This document shows positions 1 to 8,751 of a stretch of 64,000 nucleotides of DNA, in pieces. Under the pieces are notes generated by a model that worked only from the letters and a program-made list of their open reading frames with translations, was not told the DNA's origin and made no database searches. Origin of the DNA: Agromyces ramosus. Its GTDB lineage: Bacteria > Actinomycetota > Actinomycetes > Actinomycetales > Microbacteriaceae. Position numbers and translations under genes: made by a program. The DNA lies in the NCBI RefSeq assembly GCF_030817175.1, contig NZ_JAUSYY010000001.1:1302001-1366000 (forward strand), in the 5' to 3' direction. Position 1 is the stretch's first letter, and each line of letters begins with the position of its first letter.

Positions 1-1600
1 CGCCGCCTACGCCCACGAACTGCCCGGCAGCGACGAGTACCACCTGGCGCTCTGGCACGGCTTCGGGCCGGCGCTCGCGATCTCGGCGGTCGTCTTCGCG
101 CTCGGTGCGCTCCTCGTGTGGCGGCGGCGCCGGGTCGCCCGCCTGCAGGCCTCGGTGGCGCCGGTGATCGACTCGGCGCGCGGCTACCTCGGCATCGTCT
201 CGGTCGTCGACCGGGTGGCGGCGGCGATCACGACCGCGATCCAGCACCGCGGGCTGCCCGGCTACCTCGCGATCATCGTGGTGGTGTTCATCGGCGGCGT
301 CGGCGCCACCTCGATCGTGAACACGGCGTGGCCGAGCGGCATCCGCCTCTGGGACTTCCCGGCGCAGCCGTTCCTAGCGCTCGTGATGGGCGTCGCCGGT
401 GTCGCCGCGGCCACCGTGCGCCAGCGCATGACCGCGGTGCTGCTCGTCAGCGTCACCGGCTACGGACTCGTACTCCTCTTCGGCATGTCGGGCGCACCCG
501 ACCTCGCACTCACGCAGGCACTCGTCGAGACGATCGTGATCGTCGTGTTCGTGCTCGTGCTGCGTCGGCTGCCGAAGCAGATCGCGCAGCGCAATCCGCC
601 CGTGCACAAGACGGCGCGGCTCATCATCGGCGCGATCGCCGGGCTCGTCATGGCGGTCGTCGGCCTCGTCGCGCTCGGCGCGCGCATCCGGCCGACCATT
701 GCCGAGGGCCTCCCCGCGCTCGCCCTCGAGGCGCACGGCAAGAACATCGTGAACGTCATGCTCGTCGACATCCGCGCGTGGGACACGCTCGGCGAGATCT
801 CGGTGCTCGTCGCGGTCGCGACGGGTGTCGCGAGCCTCATCTTCGTGTCGGGCCGCACCGGCGGTGCCCCGCGTCTCGACGACGCCCACGTGGGCGTCGA
901 CCGCCGCGACCGCCTTCGTCCGGTGCCCGAGCCGGCCTGGAGCATCCGCGCCCCTCGCACGAGCCTCGCCGACACCGATGGCGAGTCGGATGCCGCCGGC
1001 GAGGCCGCCGAGACGCGGCAGACGTGGCTGCTCGCGGGCCGCACGATCTCACCGCGCAACCGCTCGATCCTCATCGAGGTGCTCGTGCGGTTGCTGTTCC
1101 ACCCGGCCATCGTCGTGTCGGTCTTCCTGCTCTTCGTCGGCCACAATGCCCCAGGCGGCGGCTTCGCCGGCGGACTGCTCGCGGGCCTCGCCCTCGTCGC
1201 GCGGTACCTCGCCGGGGGCCGGTACGAGCTCGGCGAGGCCGCCCCCGTCGACGCCGGGCGCCTGCTCGGCTCGGGGCTGCTGCTCGCCGCGGGCACCGCC
1301 ACCGGCTCGCTCCTCTTCGGTGGACCGGTCTTCGAGTCGGCCTGGTTCGAGGCCGGGGTGCCGATCCTCGGCACGATCTCGATCGGCACCTCCACGCTCT
1401 TCGACATCGGCGTCTACCTCGTGGTCGTCGGCCTCGTGCTCGACGTGCTGCGCTCGCTCGGCGGCGAGGTCGACCGCCAGCAGGAGCAGTCGGGCGACGA
1501 CGAGGGCGATCCCGGCGACGAGAGCGGCCGCGACCTCGAGCAGGGCGAGGGCCCCGAGCTCGCCCACGGCGCCGAGTACGAGCGGGTGACCGGCCGATGA
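1..1600 (+). CDS. mrpA: Mrp Na+/H+ antiporter subunit A with fused subunit B (3' part)
   Basis: The gene is cut by the left edge: the frame is open from base 2 and no start is visible. The first residues include LALWHGFGPAL, typical of the C-terminal part of MrpA/MnhA. Hydrophobic segments follow (MbhD/MbhE-like region), then a hydrophilic linker, then from about base 1060 a complete MnhB domain (FHPAIVVSVFLLFVGHNAPG and GGGFAGGLLAG). The A-B fusion is usual in actinobacteria and explains the lack of a separate mrpB. The complex exchanges protons for Na+ at the membrane and serves pH and salt homeostasis. The stop overlaps the start of mrpC in ATGA, so translation is probably coupled. The acidic tail after the MnhB domain is low complexity. 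Confidence 0.93.
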   Translation, partial: AAYAHELPGSDEYHLALWHGFGPALAISAVVFALGALLVWRRRRVARLQASVAPVIDSARGYLGIVSVVDRVAAAITTAIQHRGLPGYLAIIVVVFIGGVGATSIVNTAWPSGIRLWDFPAQPFLALVMGVAGVAAATVRQRMTAVLLVSVTGYGLVLLFGMSGAPDLALTQALVETIVIVVFVLVLRRLPKQIAQRNPPVHKTARLIIGAIAGLVMAVVGLVALGARIRPTIAEGLPALALEAHGKNIVNVMLVDIRAWDTLGEISVLVAVATGVASLIFVSGRTGGAPRLDDAHVGVDRRDRLRPVPEPAWSIRAPRTSLADTDGESDAAGEAAETRQTWLLAGRTISPRNRSILIEVLVRLLFHPAIVVSVFLLFVGHNAPGGGFAGGLLAGLALVARYLAGGRYELGEAAPVDAGRLLGSGLLLAAGTATGSLLFGGPVFESAWFEAGVPILGTISIGTSTLFDIGVYLVVVGLVLDVLRSLGGEVDRQQEQSGDDEGDPGDESGRDLEQGEGPELAHGAEYERVTGR

Positions 1601-2127
1601 CCGCTTCGCTCACCCTCGTGGTGCTCATGGCCGTGCTCTTCGGCGCCGGCATCTCGATCATGCTCGAACGCAGCCTCACGCGCGTGCTCATCGGGTTCCT
1701 GCTCGTCGGCAACGCCGTGAACATCCTCATCTACCTCATGAGCGGTGCGCCCGGCCTCGCACCCATCCTCGACGACGGCGTCGATGCCGACGAGATCGCC
1801 GACCCGCTCCCCCAGGTGTTCGTGCTCACCGCGATCGTCATCAACCTCGGCATCACCGCGTTCATGCTCGCCCTGATCTACCGTTCCTGGTGGCTCGCGC
1901 AGCTCGGCGACGAGGGCGACCTCGTCGGCGACGAGGCGGAGCTCGTCGAAGACGCCGAGGAGGCGGCCGACCTCCTCCGCAGCTCGGCGGCCGACGACCA
2001 GGCGATCAAGGAGCTCGTCGAGGCGAGCGACGAGGAGCCGGGCGACCGGCTCCGGCTCGACGAGGAGCTCGAGCTCGAGCTCGAGGCATCCGCCCGCGAC
2101 CGAGGCGACGGGGAGGGCCGCCCGTGA
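1597..2127 (+). CDS. mrpC: Mrp antiporter subunit C (NuoK-like)
   Basis: A 176-residue membrane protein homologous to NuoK. Residues 1-105 hold three hydrophobic helices with the family signature GFLLVGNAVNILIYLMSGAPG and a third helix VLTAIVINLGITAFMLALIYR. The last 70 residues form a strongly acidic, Glu/Asp-rich tail that most MrpC proteins (about 110-125 residues) lack; it is probably cytoplasmic and its role is unknown. The ATG start overlaps the mrpA stop and the gene ends in GTGA shared with mrpD, so it lies inside a tightly coupled operon. Confidence 0.93.
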   Translation: MTASLTLVVLMAVLFGAGISIMLERSLTRVLIGFLLVGNAVNILIYLMSGAPGLAPILDDGVDADEIADPLPQVFVLTAIVINLGITAFMLALIYRSWWLAQLGDEGDLVGDEAELVEDAEEAADLLRSSAADDQAIKELVEASDEEPGDRLRLDEELELELEASARDRGDGEGRP

Positions 2128-3710
2128 CCGCCGTGCTCGTGCCCCTCGTGGTGCTGCTGCCGCTGCTCGGTGCGGCGACCGCGCTGATCCTCGGGCGCCA
2201 TCGGCGAGCGCAGATGGCGGTCAGCGTCAGCGTGCTCGCGGTGGTGGCGGCGATCGCGGCCGTGCTGCTCGTCGCGGTCGACACGAGCGGCCCGGCCGTC
2301 GTGTACGTCGGCGGGTGGGATGCCCCGTGGGGCATCACCCTCGTCGTCGACCGGCTCTCGGCGATCATGCTCGTGATCTCGTCGATCGTGCTGCTCGTCG
2401 TGCTCGTGTACGCCGTGGGGCAGGGCATCGCCGACCAGCACCGCGAGACCCCGGTGTCGATCTTCCATCCGAGCTACCTCATCCTGTCGGCCGGTGTGTT
2501 CAACGCGTTCATCGCGGGCGACCTGTTCAACCTCTACGTCGGCTTCGAGATCCTGCTATCGGCGAGCTACGTGCTGCTCACCCTGGGCGGCACGGGCGAG
2601 CGCATCCGCGCGGGCGTGACGTACATCGTCGTGAGCCTCGTGTCGTCGCTGTTCTTCCTGAGCGCGATCGCCCTGATCTACGGGGCGACCGGCACGGTGA
2701 ACATCGCCCAGCTCTCGGTGCGCCTCGCCGAGCTGCCCGACAGCGTGCAGCTCATGCTGCACCTGCTGCTGCTCATCGCGTTCGGCATCAAGGCGGCGAT
2801 CTTCCCGCTGTCGTTCTGGCTGCCCGACTCGTATCCGACGGCGCCGGCACCGGTCACGGCAGTGTTCGCCGGCTTGCTCACGAAGGTCGGCGTGTACGCC
2901 ATCATCCGCACCGAGACGGTGATCTTCAGCGAGAGCGACCTGTCGGTGCTCCTCATGGTGATCGGCGGGCTCACGATGATCATCGGCATCCTCGGCGCGC
3001 TCACCCAGGCCGACATCAAGCGCCTGCTCTCGTTCACGCTCGTGAGCCACATCGGCTACATGATCTTCGGCATCTCGCTCGCGAGCCAGCTCGGCCTCGC
3101 GGCGACGATCTACTACGTCGTCCACCACATCACCGTGCAGACGACCCTGTTCCTCACGACGGGCCTCATCGAGCGTTTCGGCGGCGCCACGTCGATCAAC
3201 GGGTTGGCCGGCCTCCTGAAGGCGTCGCCCCTGCTCGCCGTGCTGTTCTTCATCCCCGCGCTGAACCTGGGCGGCATTCCGCCGTTCTCCGGCTTCCTCG
3301 GCAAGACCGGGCTCTTCCTCGCCGGAGCCGAGGGCGCGTCGACGGATGCCCCGGGTGCAGCGCCGTGGCTCATCTGGGTGGTGATCGCGGCGGGCGCCGC
3401 GACCTCCCTCGTGACGCTCTACGCCCTCACCCGGTTCTGGAACATGGCGTTCTGGCGCGGACGCTCCGAGCTCGAGGGCTACGAGTCGGTGCTGCTCGGA
3501 TCGGTGCTCGAGGCGCCCGAGGGCGCCACCGTAACAGCCACCCGCAGCACGCCGGTGCTCATGGTCGTCGCGACGACGGCCCTCGTGGTGGTCACCGTCG
3601 GCCTCACCGTGTTCGCCGGCCCGCTGTTCGAGCTGTCCAGCCGGGCCGCCGCCGATCTCACGGATGCCGCAACCTACGTGTCGATCGTCTTCCCGGGGGG
3701 CATCCGATGA
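2124..3710 (+). CDS. mrpD: Mrp antiporter subunit D (NuoN/NuoM-like)
   Basis: A 528-residue polytopic protein of the proton-conducting antiporter family (Proton_antipo_M). It has the conserved stretches FNLYVGFEILLSASYVLL, with the membrane glutamate, and IKAAIFPLSFWLPDSYPTAP, with the functional lysine. It is one of the two proton/cation translocating subunits of the Mrp complex. The GTG start overlaps the mrpC stop by four bases and the stop overlaps the mrpE ATG. The C-terminal 60 residues carry one last helix and no extra domain. Length and order match actinobacterial Mrp operons. Confidence 0.94.
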   Translation: MTAVLVPLVVLLPLLGAATALILGRHRRAQMAVSVSVLAVVAAIAAVLLVAVDTSGPAVVYVGGWDAPWGITLVVDRLSAIMLVISSIVLLVVLVYAVGQGIADQHRETPVSIFHPSYLILSAGVFNAFIAGDLFNLYVGFEILLSASYVLLTLGGTGERIRAGVTYIVVSLVSSLFFLSAIALIYGATGTVNIAQLSVRLAELPDSVQLMLHLLLLIAFGIKAAIFPLSFWLPDSYPTAPAPVTAVFAGLLTKVGVYAIIRTETVIFSESDLSVLLMVIGGLTMIIGILGALTQADIKRLLSFTLVSHIGYMIFGISLASQLGLAATIYYVVHHITVQTTLFLTTGLIERFGGATSINGLAGLLKASPLLAVLFFIPALNLGGIPPFSGFLGKTGLFLAGAEGASTDAPGAAPWLIWVVIAAGAATSLVTLYALTRFWNMAFWRGRSELEGYESVLLGSVLEAPEGATVTATRSTPVLMVVATTALVVVTVGLTVFAGPLFELSSRAAADLTDAATYVSIVFPGGIR

Positions 3711-4327
3711 CGCACCCCTCGGCGGAGTTCTCGCGCTGGCGTTCGGTCTGGCGCCAGTTGCCGCTGCTCGCCGCGCTCGTGCTCCTGTGGGTGTTCCTCT
3801 GGGACCAGGTCACCGTGCTCACGGTCGTCAGCGGCATGGTCCTCGCCATCGCCGTGACCCGCGCACTGTACCTGCCGCCGGTGCTCCTCAGCGGCCGGTT
3901 CAACCCGTGGCGGGCACTGCTGCTGGGCCTCCGCATGATGTTCGACGTGACCGTCGCCTCGCTGCAGGTCGCCGTGCTCGCGATCGACCCGAGGTGGCAG
4001 CCGATGAACTCGATCATCGCCGTGCAGCTGCTCACCCGCTCCGACCTCGTGACGACCCTCACGGCGGAGGCCATCACGGTGGTGCCGGGCACCGTCGTCG
4101 TCGACATCGACCGCGAGCGCGGCCTCCTCTACCTGCACGCGCTCGGCACCCGCACGGAAGCCGACCTCCACCGGGTGCGGCGTGACGTGCTCGGCACCGA
4201 AGAGCGCATCGTGCTCGCCATGGGCACGCGCGAGCAGGCGGCATCCGTGCGCGAGGCCCGCCGTGAGCGCCGGGCCCGCGCGAGGTCGGGCGCCCCGATC
4301 GAGCACCAGGACGGAGGACGACCATGA
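3707..4327 (+). CDS. mrpE: Mrp antiporter subunit E
   Basis: A 206-residue protein of the MnhE family. An N-terminal hydrophobic hairpin (LPLLAALVLLWVFLW, then VVSGMVLAIAVTRALYLPP) is followed by the soluble family signature ITVVPGTVVVDIDRERGLLYLH. The extreme C-terminus is basic, then ends EHQDGGRP. It is needed for assembly of the Mrp complex in characterised systems. Start (ATGA with mrpD) and stop (ATGA with mrpF) both overlap their neighbours, which supports coupled translation. Confidence 0.93.
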   Translation: MTHPSAEFSRWRSVWRQLPLLAALVLLWVFLWDQVTVLTVVSGMVLAIAVTRALYLPPVLLSGRFNPWRALLLGLRMMFDVTVASLQVAVLAIDPRWQPMNSIIAVQLLTRSDLVTTLTAEAITVVPGTVVVDIDRERGLLYLHALGTRTEADLHRVRRDVLGTEERIVLAMGTREQAASVREARRERRARARSGAPIEHQDGGRP

Positions 4328-4596
4328 CCTTCCTCGCCGTCGTCAGCGTCATCGCCGGAATCATGTTCGGCGTCGGCGCGATCGCCGCGGTCTACCGCAT
4401 CATCCGGGGCCCGTCGATCCTCGATCGCGCCCTCGCGACCGACGTGCTCCTCGCCATCGCGATCTGCGGACTCGGTGCCGAGATGGCGATCAACAAGCAC
4501 ATCGACACGCTCGTCGTGATGCTCGTGCTCGCGATGTTCGCGGTCGTCGGCTCGATCTCGATCGCACGCTTCATGGCGAAGGAGGATGCCTCGTGA
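4324..4596 (+). CDS. mrpF: Mrp antiporter subunit F
   Basis: A 90-residue, three-helix membrane protein of the MrpF/PhaF family, with the signature YRIIRGPSILDRALATDVLL between helices one and two. It is a small structural subunit of the Mrp complex. The start overlaps the mrpE stop and the stop overlaps the mrpG GTG start. Confidence 0.94.
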   Translation: MTFLAVVSVIAGIMFGVGAIAAVYRIIRGPSILDRALATDVLLAIAICGLGAEMAINKHIDTLVVMLVLAMFAVVGSISIARFMAKEDAS

Positions 4597-4940
4597 GCGC
4601 CGCCGAGATCGCCGTCGGGCTGCTCATCCTCGTGAGCGCCTTCCTCTCGATGGCCGCGGGCATCGGCATCGTGCGGTTCCCCGACGTGCTCACGCGCCTG
4701 CACGCCGCGACGAAGCCGCAGGTGCTCGGCCTCGCAGCGGTGCTCGTGGCGATCATCGTGCAGGTACCGACGTGGGGCGTGCTCACGACGGCGGTGCTCG
4801 TGATGACGTTCCAGCTGCTGACCCAGCCGATGACGGCGCACATGCTCGGACGCGCCGCCTACCGCACCGACCACGTGCGCCGCGACCTGCTCATCGAGGA
4901 CGACCTCGACCGCGACATCGCCGAGCACGACCAGCAGTGA
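4593..4940 (+). CDS. mrpG: Mrp antiporter subunit G
   Basis: A 115-residue MnhG/PhaG family membrane protein. The family signature GIVRFPDVLTRLHAATKPQ follows the first helix, and two more hydrophobic segments follow. The GTG start at 4593 overlaps the mrpF stop by four bases; an ATG further in would remove the first helix. It is the last gene of the operon. The next gene is convergent, with a 36-bp gap that carries three short copies of the phrase CCTGCA(G/C)TG but no clear hairpin terminator. Confidence 0.92.
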   Translation: MSAAEIAVGLLILVSAFLSMAAGIGIVRFPDVLTRLHAATKPQVLGLAAVLVAIIVQVPTWGVLTTAVLVMTFQLLTQPMTAHMLGRAAYRTDHVRRDLLIEDDLDRDIAEHDQQ

Positions 4941-4976
4941 CCTGCACTGGCCTGCAGTGACCTGCAGCGTTCGGCG

Positions 4977-5750
4977 TCAGCCGCGCCCGACGAAGACCGG
5001 CTTGCGCTTCGCCTGGAAGGCGGCGAAGCCCTCGCGGTAGTCGGCGGTGTCGCAGAGCGCGGCCTGGGCGCGGTTCTCCTCATCCATCGCCTGCCACAGC
5101 CCGAGCCGTTCGTCGCGGAGCGCGGCGACGAGCGACTTCGAGGCGATGAAGGCCTGGGTGGCACCGGATGCCGCGGCCGCAGCGGCCCGGCGCGTGGCAT
5201 CCGTCACCTCGTCGGCGGGGAACACCTGCGAGAACAGGCCCGACGTCACCGCCTCGGTGCCCGACATGAGCCGGCCGGTGACGATGAGGTCCATGGTCTT
5301 GTGCGCGCCGAGGCGCTCGAAGAAGAGTGCATGACCGCCCGAGTCGAGCGTCGCGCCGAGGTTCGCGAACGGCGAGCCGATCTTCGCGGTGTCGGCGACG
5401 TAGACGATGTCGCTCGCGATGAGCAGGCCGAGGCCGACGCCGAGGCACGCGCCGTGGGCGACCGCGAAGGTGGGCGCGGGGAACGAGGCCATGCGCTCGA
5501 GCAGGGGTTGCACGAGTCCGCCGAGATAGCCGAGCACGTCGTCGTCGCGGGGGTCGACGCCCGAGATGTCACGGCCGGCGCAGAACGCACGGCCCTCGCC
5601 GCGCAGCACGAGCGCGCGGACATCCGCTCGCTCGGCCTCGCCGTACGCGTCGGAGAGCTCCGCGATCGCGGCCGGATCGAGCGCGTTGAGCTTCTCGGGG
5701 GCGTTCAGCACGACCTCGGCGACGCCGTCGGTCACGGTCAGTTCGATCAT
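4977..5750 (-). CDS. Enoyl-CoA hydratase/isomerase, probable phenylacetate pathway
   Basis: A 257-residue crotonase-family enzyme. The oxyanion-hole segments are visible: FCAGRDISGV around residue 65 and GACLGVGLGLLIASDIVYVA around 105, with the structural GSPFANLGATLDSGG region. The start MIELTV at 5750 is preferred over upstream in-frame codons because the protein then begins exactly at the family N-terminus. It lies 49 bp downstream of paaE in the same direction, so it is likely the last gene of the paaABCDE operon. That position suggests the ring-1,2-epoxyphenylacetyl-CoA isomerase (PaaG) or an enoyl-CoA hydratase (PaaF); sequence alone does not decide which. Confidence 0.88.
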   Translation of the reverse strand: MIELTVTDGVAEVVLNAPEKLNALDPAAIAELSDAYGEAERADVRALVLRGEGRAFCAGRDISGVDPRDDDVLGYLGGLVQPLLERMASFPAPTFAVAHGACLGVGLGLLIASDIVYVADTAKIGSPFANLGATLDSGGHALFFERLGAHKTMDLIVTGRLMSGTEAVTSGLFSQVFPADEVTDATRRAAAAAASGATQAFIASKSLVAALRDERLGLWQAMDEENRAQAALCDTADYREGFAAFQAKRKPVFVGRG

Positions 5751-5799
5751 GATGCTCCGTTCAACGGGTCGCCATCGACCCGTTCGCAGGGTACCGGGG

Positions 5800-7026
5800 T
5801 CAGACGTCGTAGTCGACGACGACGCGGTCGGACTTCGGGTGCGACTGGCACGTGAGCACATAGCCGCGCTCGAGCTCGTCGGGTTCGAGCGCGTAGTTCT
5901 CGGTCATCGCGACATCGCCCTCGACGAGGCGGGCACGACAGGTGCCGCACACGCCGCCGGCGCACGCGAACGGCACGTCGGGCCGCACGCGCAGCGCCGC
6001 GTTGAGGATCGACTCGTTCGCCGAGACCGGGCTCTCGACGGTCGACGACTGCCCGTCGAGCGTGAACTCGATCGCGATGGTCTGCTCGCCGCGCTCGACG
6101 ACGACGGGCCGGCCGCGCTCGCCCTCGACGCGGTCGGCGGTGTCGGTCGTGAAGAGCTCGTAGCGCACGTGCTTCACGGGGACGGATGCCGCGGCGAGCG
6201 TGTCGCGAGCGAGCTGCACGAGCTCGAACGGGCCGCACAGGAACCACTCGTCGACCGTGTCGGGCGGGATCAGCACGTCGAGCATGCGCTGCAGCTTCTC
6301 GGCGTCGATGCGGCCCGAGAGGAGCGGTGCGGTGCGCTGCTCGCGGGAGAGCACGTGGTGCAGGGCGAGGCGCGCCGGGTAGCGGTCCTTCAGCTCGGCG
6401 AGCTCCTCGAGGAACATCACGTCGCGCGTCGACCGGTTCGTGTAGACGAGCGTGAAGCGCGCCGTCTCGGAGCGGGCGAGCACCGTGTGCGCGAGGGCCA
6501 TGAGCGGCGTGATGCCGGAGCCGGCCGCGATGCCCACGACGTGCTTGCCGTCGAGCTCGTCGAGGGTGGAGGTGAACGTGCCCTCGGGGCTCATCACGTC
6601 GAGCGTGTCGCCCGGCTCGAGCTCGGAGTTCGCCCACGTCGAGAAGCGCCCGCCGAGGTCGCGCTTGATCGCGACCGAGATGCTGCCGCGCGTCGGCGGC
6701 CGGCAGATCGAGTAGCTTCGCCGCAGCTCCCTGCCGTCGAGGGTGGCCCGGATCGCGACGTACTGGCCGGGCAGGTACGAGTAGTCGTCGGCGAGCTCGT
6801 CGGGCACGTCGAACGTGACCTCGATCGCGTCGTCGGTGAGCCGGCGCACCTCGGCGACCGTCAGCTCGTGGAACCGGGCGCGACGCCGCTTCGTGACGTG
6901 CTCGCCGCCGACGGCGCTCTGCAGGAACGCTCCGGCGACGGATGCCGCGCCGGCCAGCTCCGTCGGTGATCCGCTCGCACTCGTTCCGGGCCGCGCCGTG
7001 GTCGACCCCAGGTTGCGCGCCGCCAT
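5800..7026 (-). CDS. paaE: Phenylacetyl-CoA epoxidase reductase subunit
   Basis: A 408-residue ferredoxin-NADP reductase-type protein. It has an FAD domain (RRSYSICRPPTRGSISVAIK), an NAD(P) domain (GIAAGSGITPLMALAHTVL) and a C-terminal plant-type 2Fe-2S domain (CAGGVCGTCRARL plus a last Cys in YVLTCQSHP). It passes electrons from NADPH to the PaaA di-iron site. The ATG at 7026 overlaps the paaD stop. The first 45 residues are an Ala/Gly/Ser-rich extension ahead of the reductase core (RRRARFHELTVAEV); a later start cannot be excluded. Confidence 0.94.
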   Translation of the reverse strand: MAARNLGSTTARPGTSASGSPTELAGAASVAGAFLQSAVGGEHVTKRRRARFHELTVAEVRRLTDDAIEVTFDVPDELADDYSYLPGQYVAIRATLDGRELRRSYSICRPPTRGSISVAIKRDLGGRFSTWANSELEPGDTLDVMSPEGTFTSTLDELDGKHVVGIAAGSGITPLMALAHTVLARSETARFTLVYTNRSTRDVMFLEELAELKDRYPARLALHHVLSREQRTAPLLSGRIDAEKLQRMLDVLIPPDTVDEWFLCGPFELVQLARDTLAAASVPVKHVRYELFTTDTADRVEGERGRPVVVERGEQTIAIEFTLDGQSSTVESPVSANESILNAALRVRPDVPFACAGGVCGTCRARLVEGDVAMTENYALEPDELERGYVLTCQSHPKSDRVVVDYDV

Positions 7027-7589
7027 CAGAGCACCTTGAAGTAGTCGAAGGGCTCGAGGCAGTCGCGGCACTCGTAGAGCGCCTTGCACGACGTCGAGCC
7101 GAAGCGCGCGAGCTCGCGCGTATTCAGCGAGTCGCACCGCGGGCACTTCACCGCGAGCTGCACCCGCACCGGGCCGGAGCCCGCACCGCGCACCGCCGCA
7201 TGCCCGGTCGGCGCCTGGATGCCGTAGCGGCGCAGCTTCTGCTTGCTCGCATCGCTCATCCAGTCGGTCGTCCACGCGGGGGCGAGCACGAGGTCGACGC
7301 GGACGTCGGCGTAGCCGGCATGCGTGAGCGCGAGCAGCACGTCGTCGCGCATGGCGTCGAGCGCGGGGCATCCGCTGTACGTCGGCGTCAACTGCACGCG
7401 CACGGCACCGGCCCGGTCGATCTCGACCGAGCGGAGCACGCCGAGGTCTTCGATCGTGAGCACCGGGATCTCGGGGTCGGTCACGGTCGCCGCGACGTCC
7501 CACGCGCGGCGTGCAGCCGCATCGCGGGGCACTGGGCGGGCGACGGATGCCTCGCGCACCGCGCCGTCGGTCATCGTCGCGTTCACCAT
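7026..7589 (-). CDS. paaD: Phenylacetyl-CoA epoxidase maturation protein PaaD
   Basis: A 187-residue protein with an N-terminal MIP18/DUF59 domain (TVTDPEIPVLTIEDLG, then TPTYSGCPALDAM) and a C-terminal zinc-ribbon-like region with two CxxC pairs (CPRCDSLNTRELARFG and CRDCLEPF). It is thought to help mature the iron centres of the PaaABC(D)E oxygenase. The ATG at 7589 lies inside the end of paaC; a second in-frame ATG is at 7574. The stop overlaps the paaE start. Confidence 0.93.
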   Translation of the reverse strand: MVNATMTDGAVREASVARPVPRDAAARRAWDVAATVTDPEIPVLTIEDLGVLRSVEIDRAGAVRVQLTPTYSGCPALDAMRDDVLLALTHAGYADVRVDLVLAPAWTTDWMSDASKQKLRRYGIQAPTGHAAVRGAGSGPVRVQLAVKCPRCDSLNTRELARFGSTSCKALYECRDCLEPFDYFKVL

Positions 7590-8446
7590 GACGCCCCCGG
7601 GTGCGCGCGGGCGAGCACCTGCATCTCCGCGAGGAGCGGACCGAGGTGCTCGGTGTGGCGGCCGTGGCGGCCCCCGCCCGAGGCGACGAATGCGGCACGG
7701 CCGGTGGGCAGCTCGAGCTCGGCCTCGGCGAGCACCGCCGCGATGATCTCGTCGAAGGGCTCGCGCAGGGTCGACGGCAGCACGGCGACGCCGTCGGCTG
7801 AGAGGCGTCCGACGAGCTCGTCGTCGTGGAACAGCTCGTCGACGTACGGCCACGTGTCGTTGATCGCGAGGATCATGCGCCGGCGCGACTCCTCGGTGCC
7901 GCCCGCCAGGCGGAGCACCCACTGGGTCGCGTGGTCGCGGTGGTAGTCGACCTCCTTCACCGACTTCGCGGCGATCGCTGCGAGCGTCGGGTCGGTCGAC
8001 TCGGTGAGCGCGCCGTAGAGCTCGGAGAGGTAGACCGACACCGCGAGCTGCCGCGCGATCGTGTGCGCGAAGTCGCCGTTCGGCTGCTCGAACAGCCAGG
8101 CGTTGCGCCACTCGGGCTCGTCGCGCCAGTAGGCGAGGTCGTCTTCGCTGCGCCCGGTCGCGGTGCCCGCGTAGTGCAGCAGCGAGCGGGCATGGCCGAT
8201 GAGGTCGAGGGCGATGTTGCCGAGGGCGACGTCCTCTTCGAGCTCAGGAGCGCGGGCGATCCACATGCCGAGCTGCTGGGCGAGCACGAGGGCGTCGTCG
8301 CCGAGCCGCAGCGCGTACTCCGCGGCATCCGCCGACGCCGTCTGCCCTTCGCCGCCGGCCTGCGCGCCGGTGAACTCCTCGGCGAGGTTCAGCTCGTCGA
8401 CGGAGACGTGACCGTGGGCGTCGCCCGCGTCGTGCTCGCCACTCAC
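7583..8446 (-). CDS. paaC: Phenylacetyl-CoA epoxidase structural subunit PaaC
   Basis: A 287-residue ferritin-like helical protein. The core runs from about residue 40 (AEYALRLGDDALVLAQQLGMW) and includes DLIGHARSLLHYAGTATGR and VKEVDYHRDHATQWVLRLAGG. PaaC is the non-catalytic partner of PaaA in the ring-epoxidising complex. The first 35 residues are hydrophilic and probably disordered. The GTG start overlaps the paaB stop by four bases and the stop overlaps the paaD start. Confidence 0.93.
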   Translation of the reverse strand: MSGEHDAGDAHGHVSVDELNLAEEFTGAQAGGEGQTASADAAEYALRLGDDALVLAQQLGMWIARAPELEEDVALGNIALDLIGHARSLLHYAGTATGRSEDDLAYWRDEPEWRNAWLFEQPNGDFAHTIARQLAVSVYLSELYGALTESTDPTLAAIAAKSVKEVDYHRDHATQWVLRLAGGTEESRRRMILAINDTWPYVDELFHDDELVGRLSADGVAVLPSTLREPFDEIIAAVLAEAELELPTGRAAFVASGGGRHGRHTEHLGPLLAEMQVLARAHPGASW

Positions 8447-8751
8447 AGGTGCTTCACCCCTTCGCTCTTCGTGTAGTACACGGCGTGCCGGTAGTTCTTG
8501 CCCGCGGGGCTCTCGAAGAACGCGCCCTTCGCGTCGGGGTCGCTCGTGGTGATCGCGTCGGCGGGCACGACCCAGATCGACACGCCCTCGTTGCGGCGCG
8601 TGTAGAGGTCGCGCGCATTGCGCACGGCCATGTCGGGGTCGGGCGCGTGCAGTGAACCCACGTGCACGTGCGAGAGTCCGCGGTTCGCGCGCACGAAGAC
8701 CTCCCAGAGGGGCCAGGCCTCGGTGCCGGTCTCACCCGGAGTCGACATCAC
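8443..8751 (-). CDS. paaB: Phenylacetyl-CoA epoxidase subunit PaaB
   Basis: A 102-residue protein with the PaaB signature [20 protein letters not shown] and [19 protein letters not shown]. It is a small subunit that bridges the PaaAC heterodimers. It can start at GTG 8751 or at the adjacent ATG 8748; both overlap the paaA stop. The stop overlaps paaC in GTGA. Confidence 0.94.
   Translation of the reverse strand: MMSTPGETGTEAWPLWEVFVRANRGLSHVHVGSLHAPDPDMAVRNARDLYTRRNEGVSIWVVPADAITTSDPDAKGAFFESPAGKNYRHAVYYTKSEGVKHL

Noticed and set aside
1..1600. Missing mrpB gene in the antiporter operon
   Set aside because: A full MnhB domain is fused to the C-terminus of MrpA, the normal actinobacterial arrangement.
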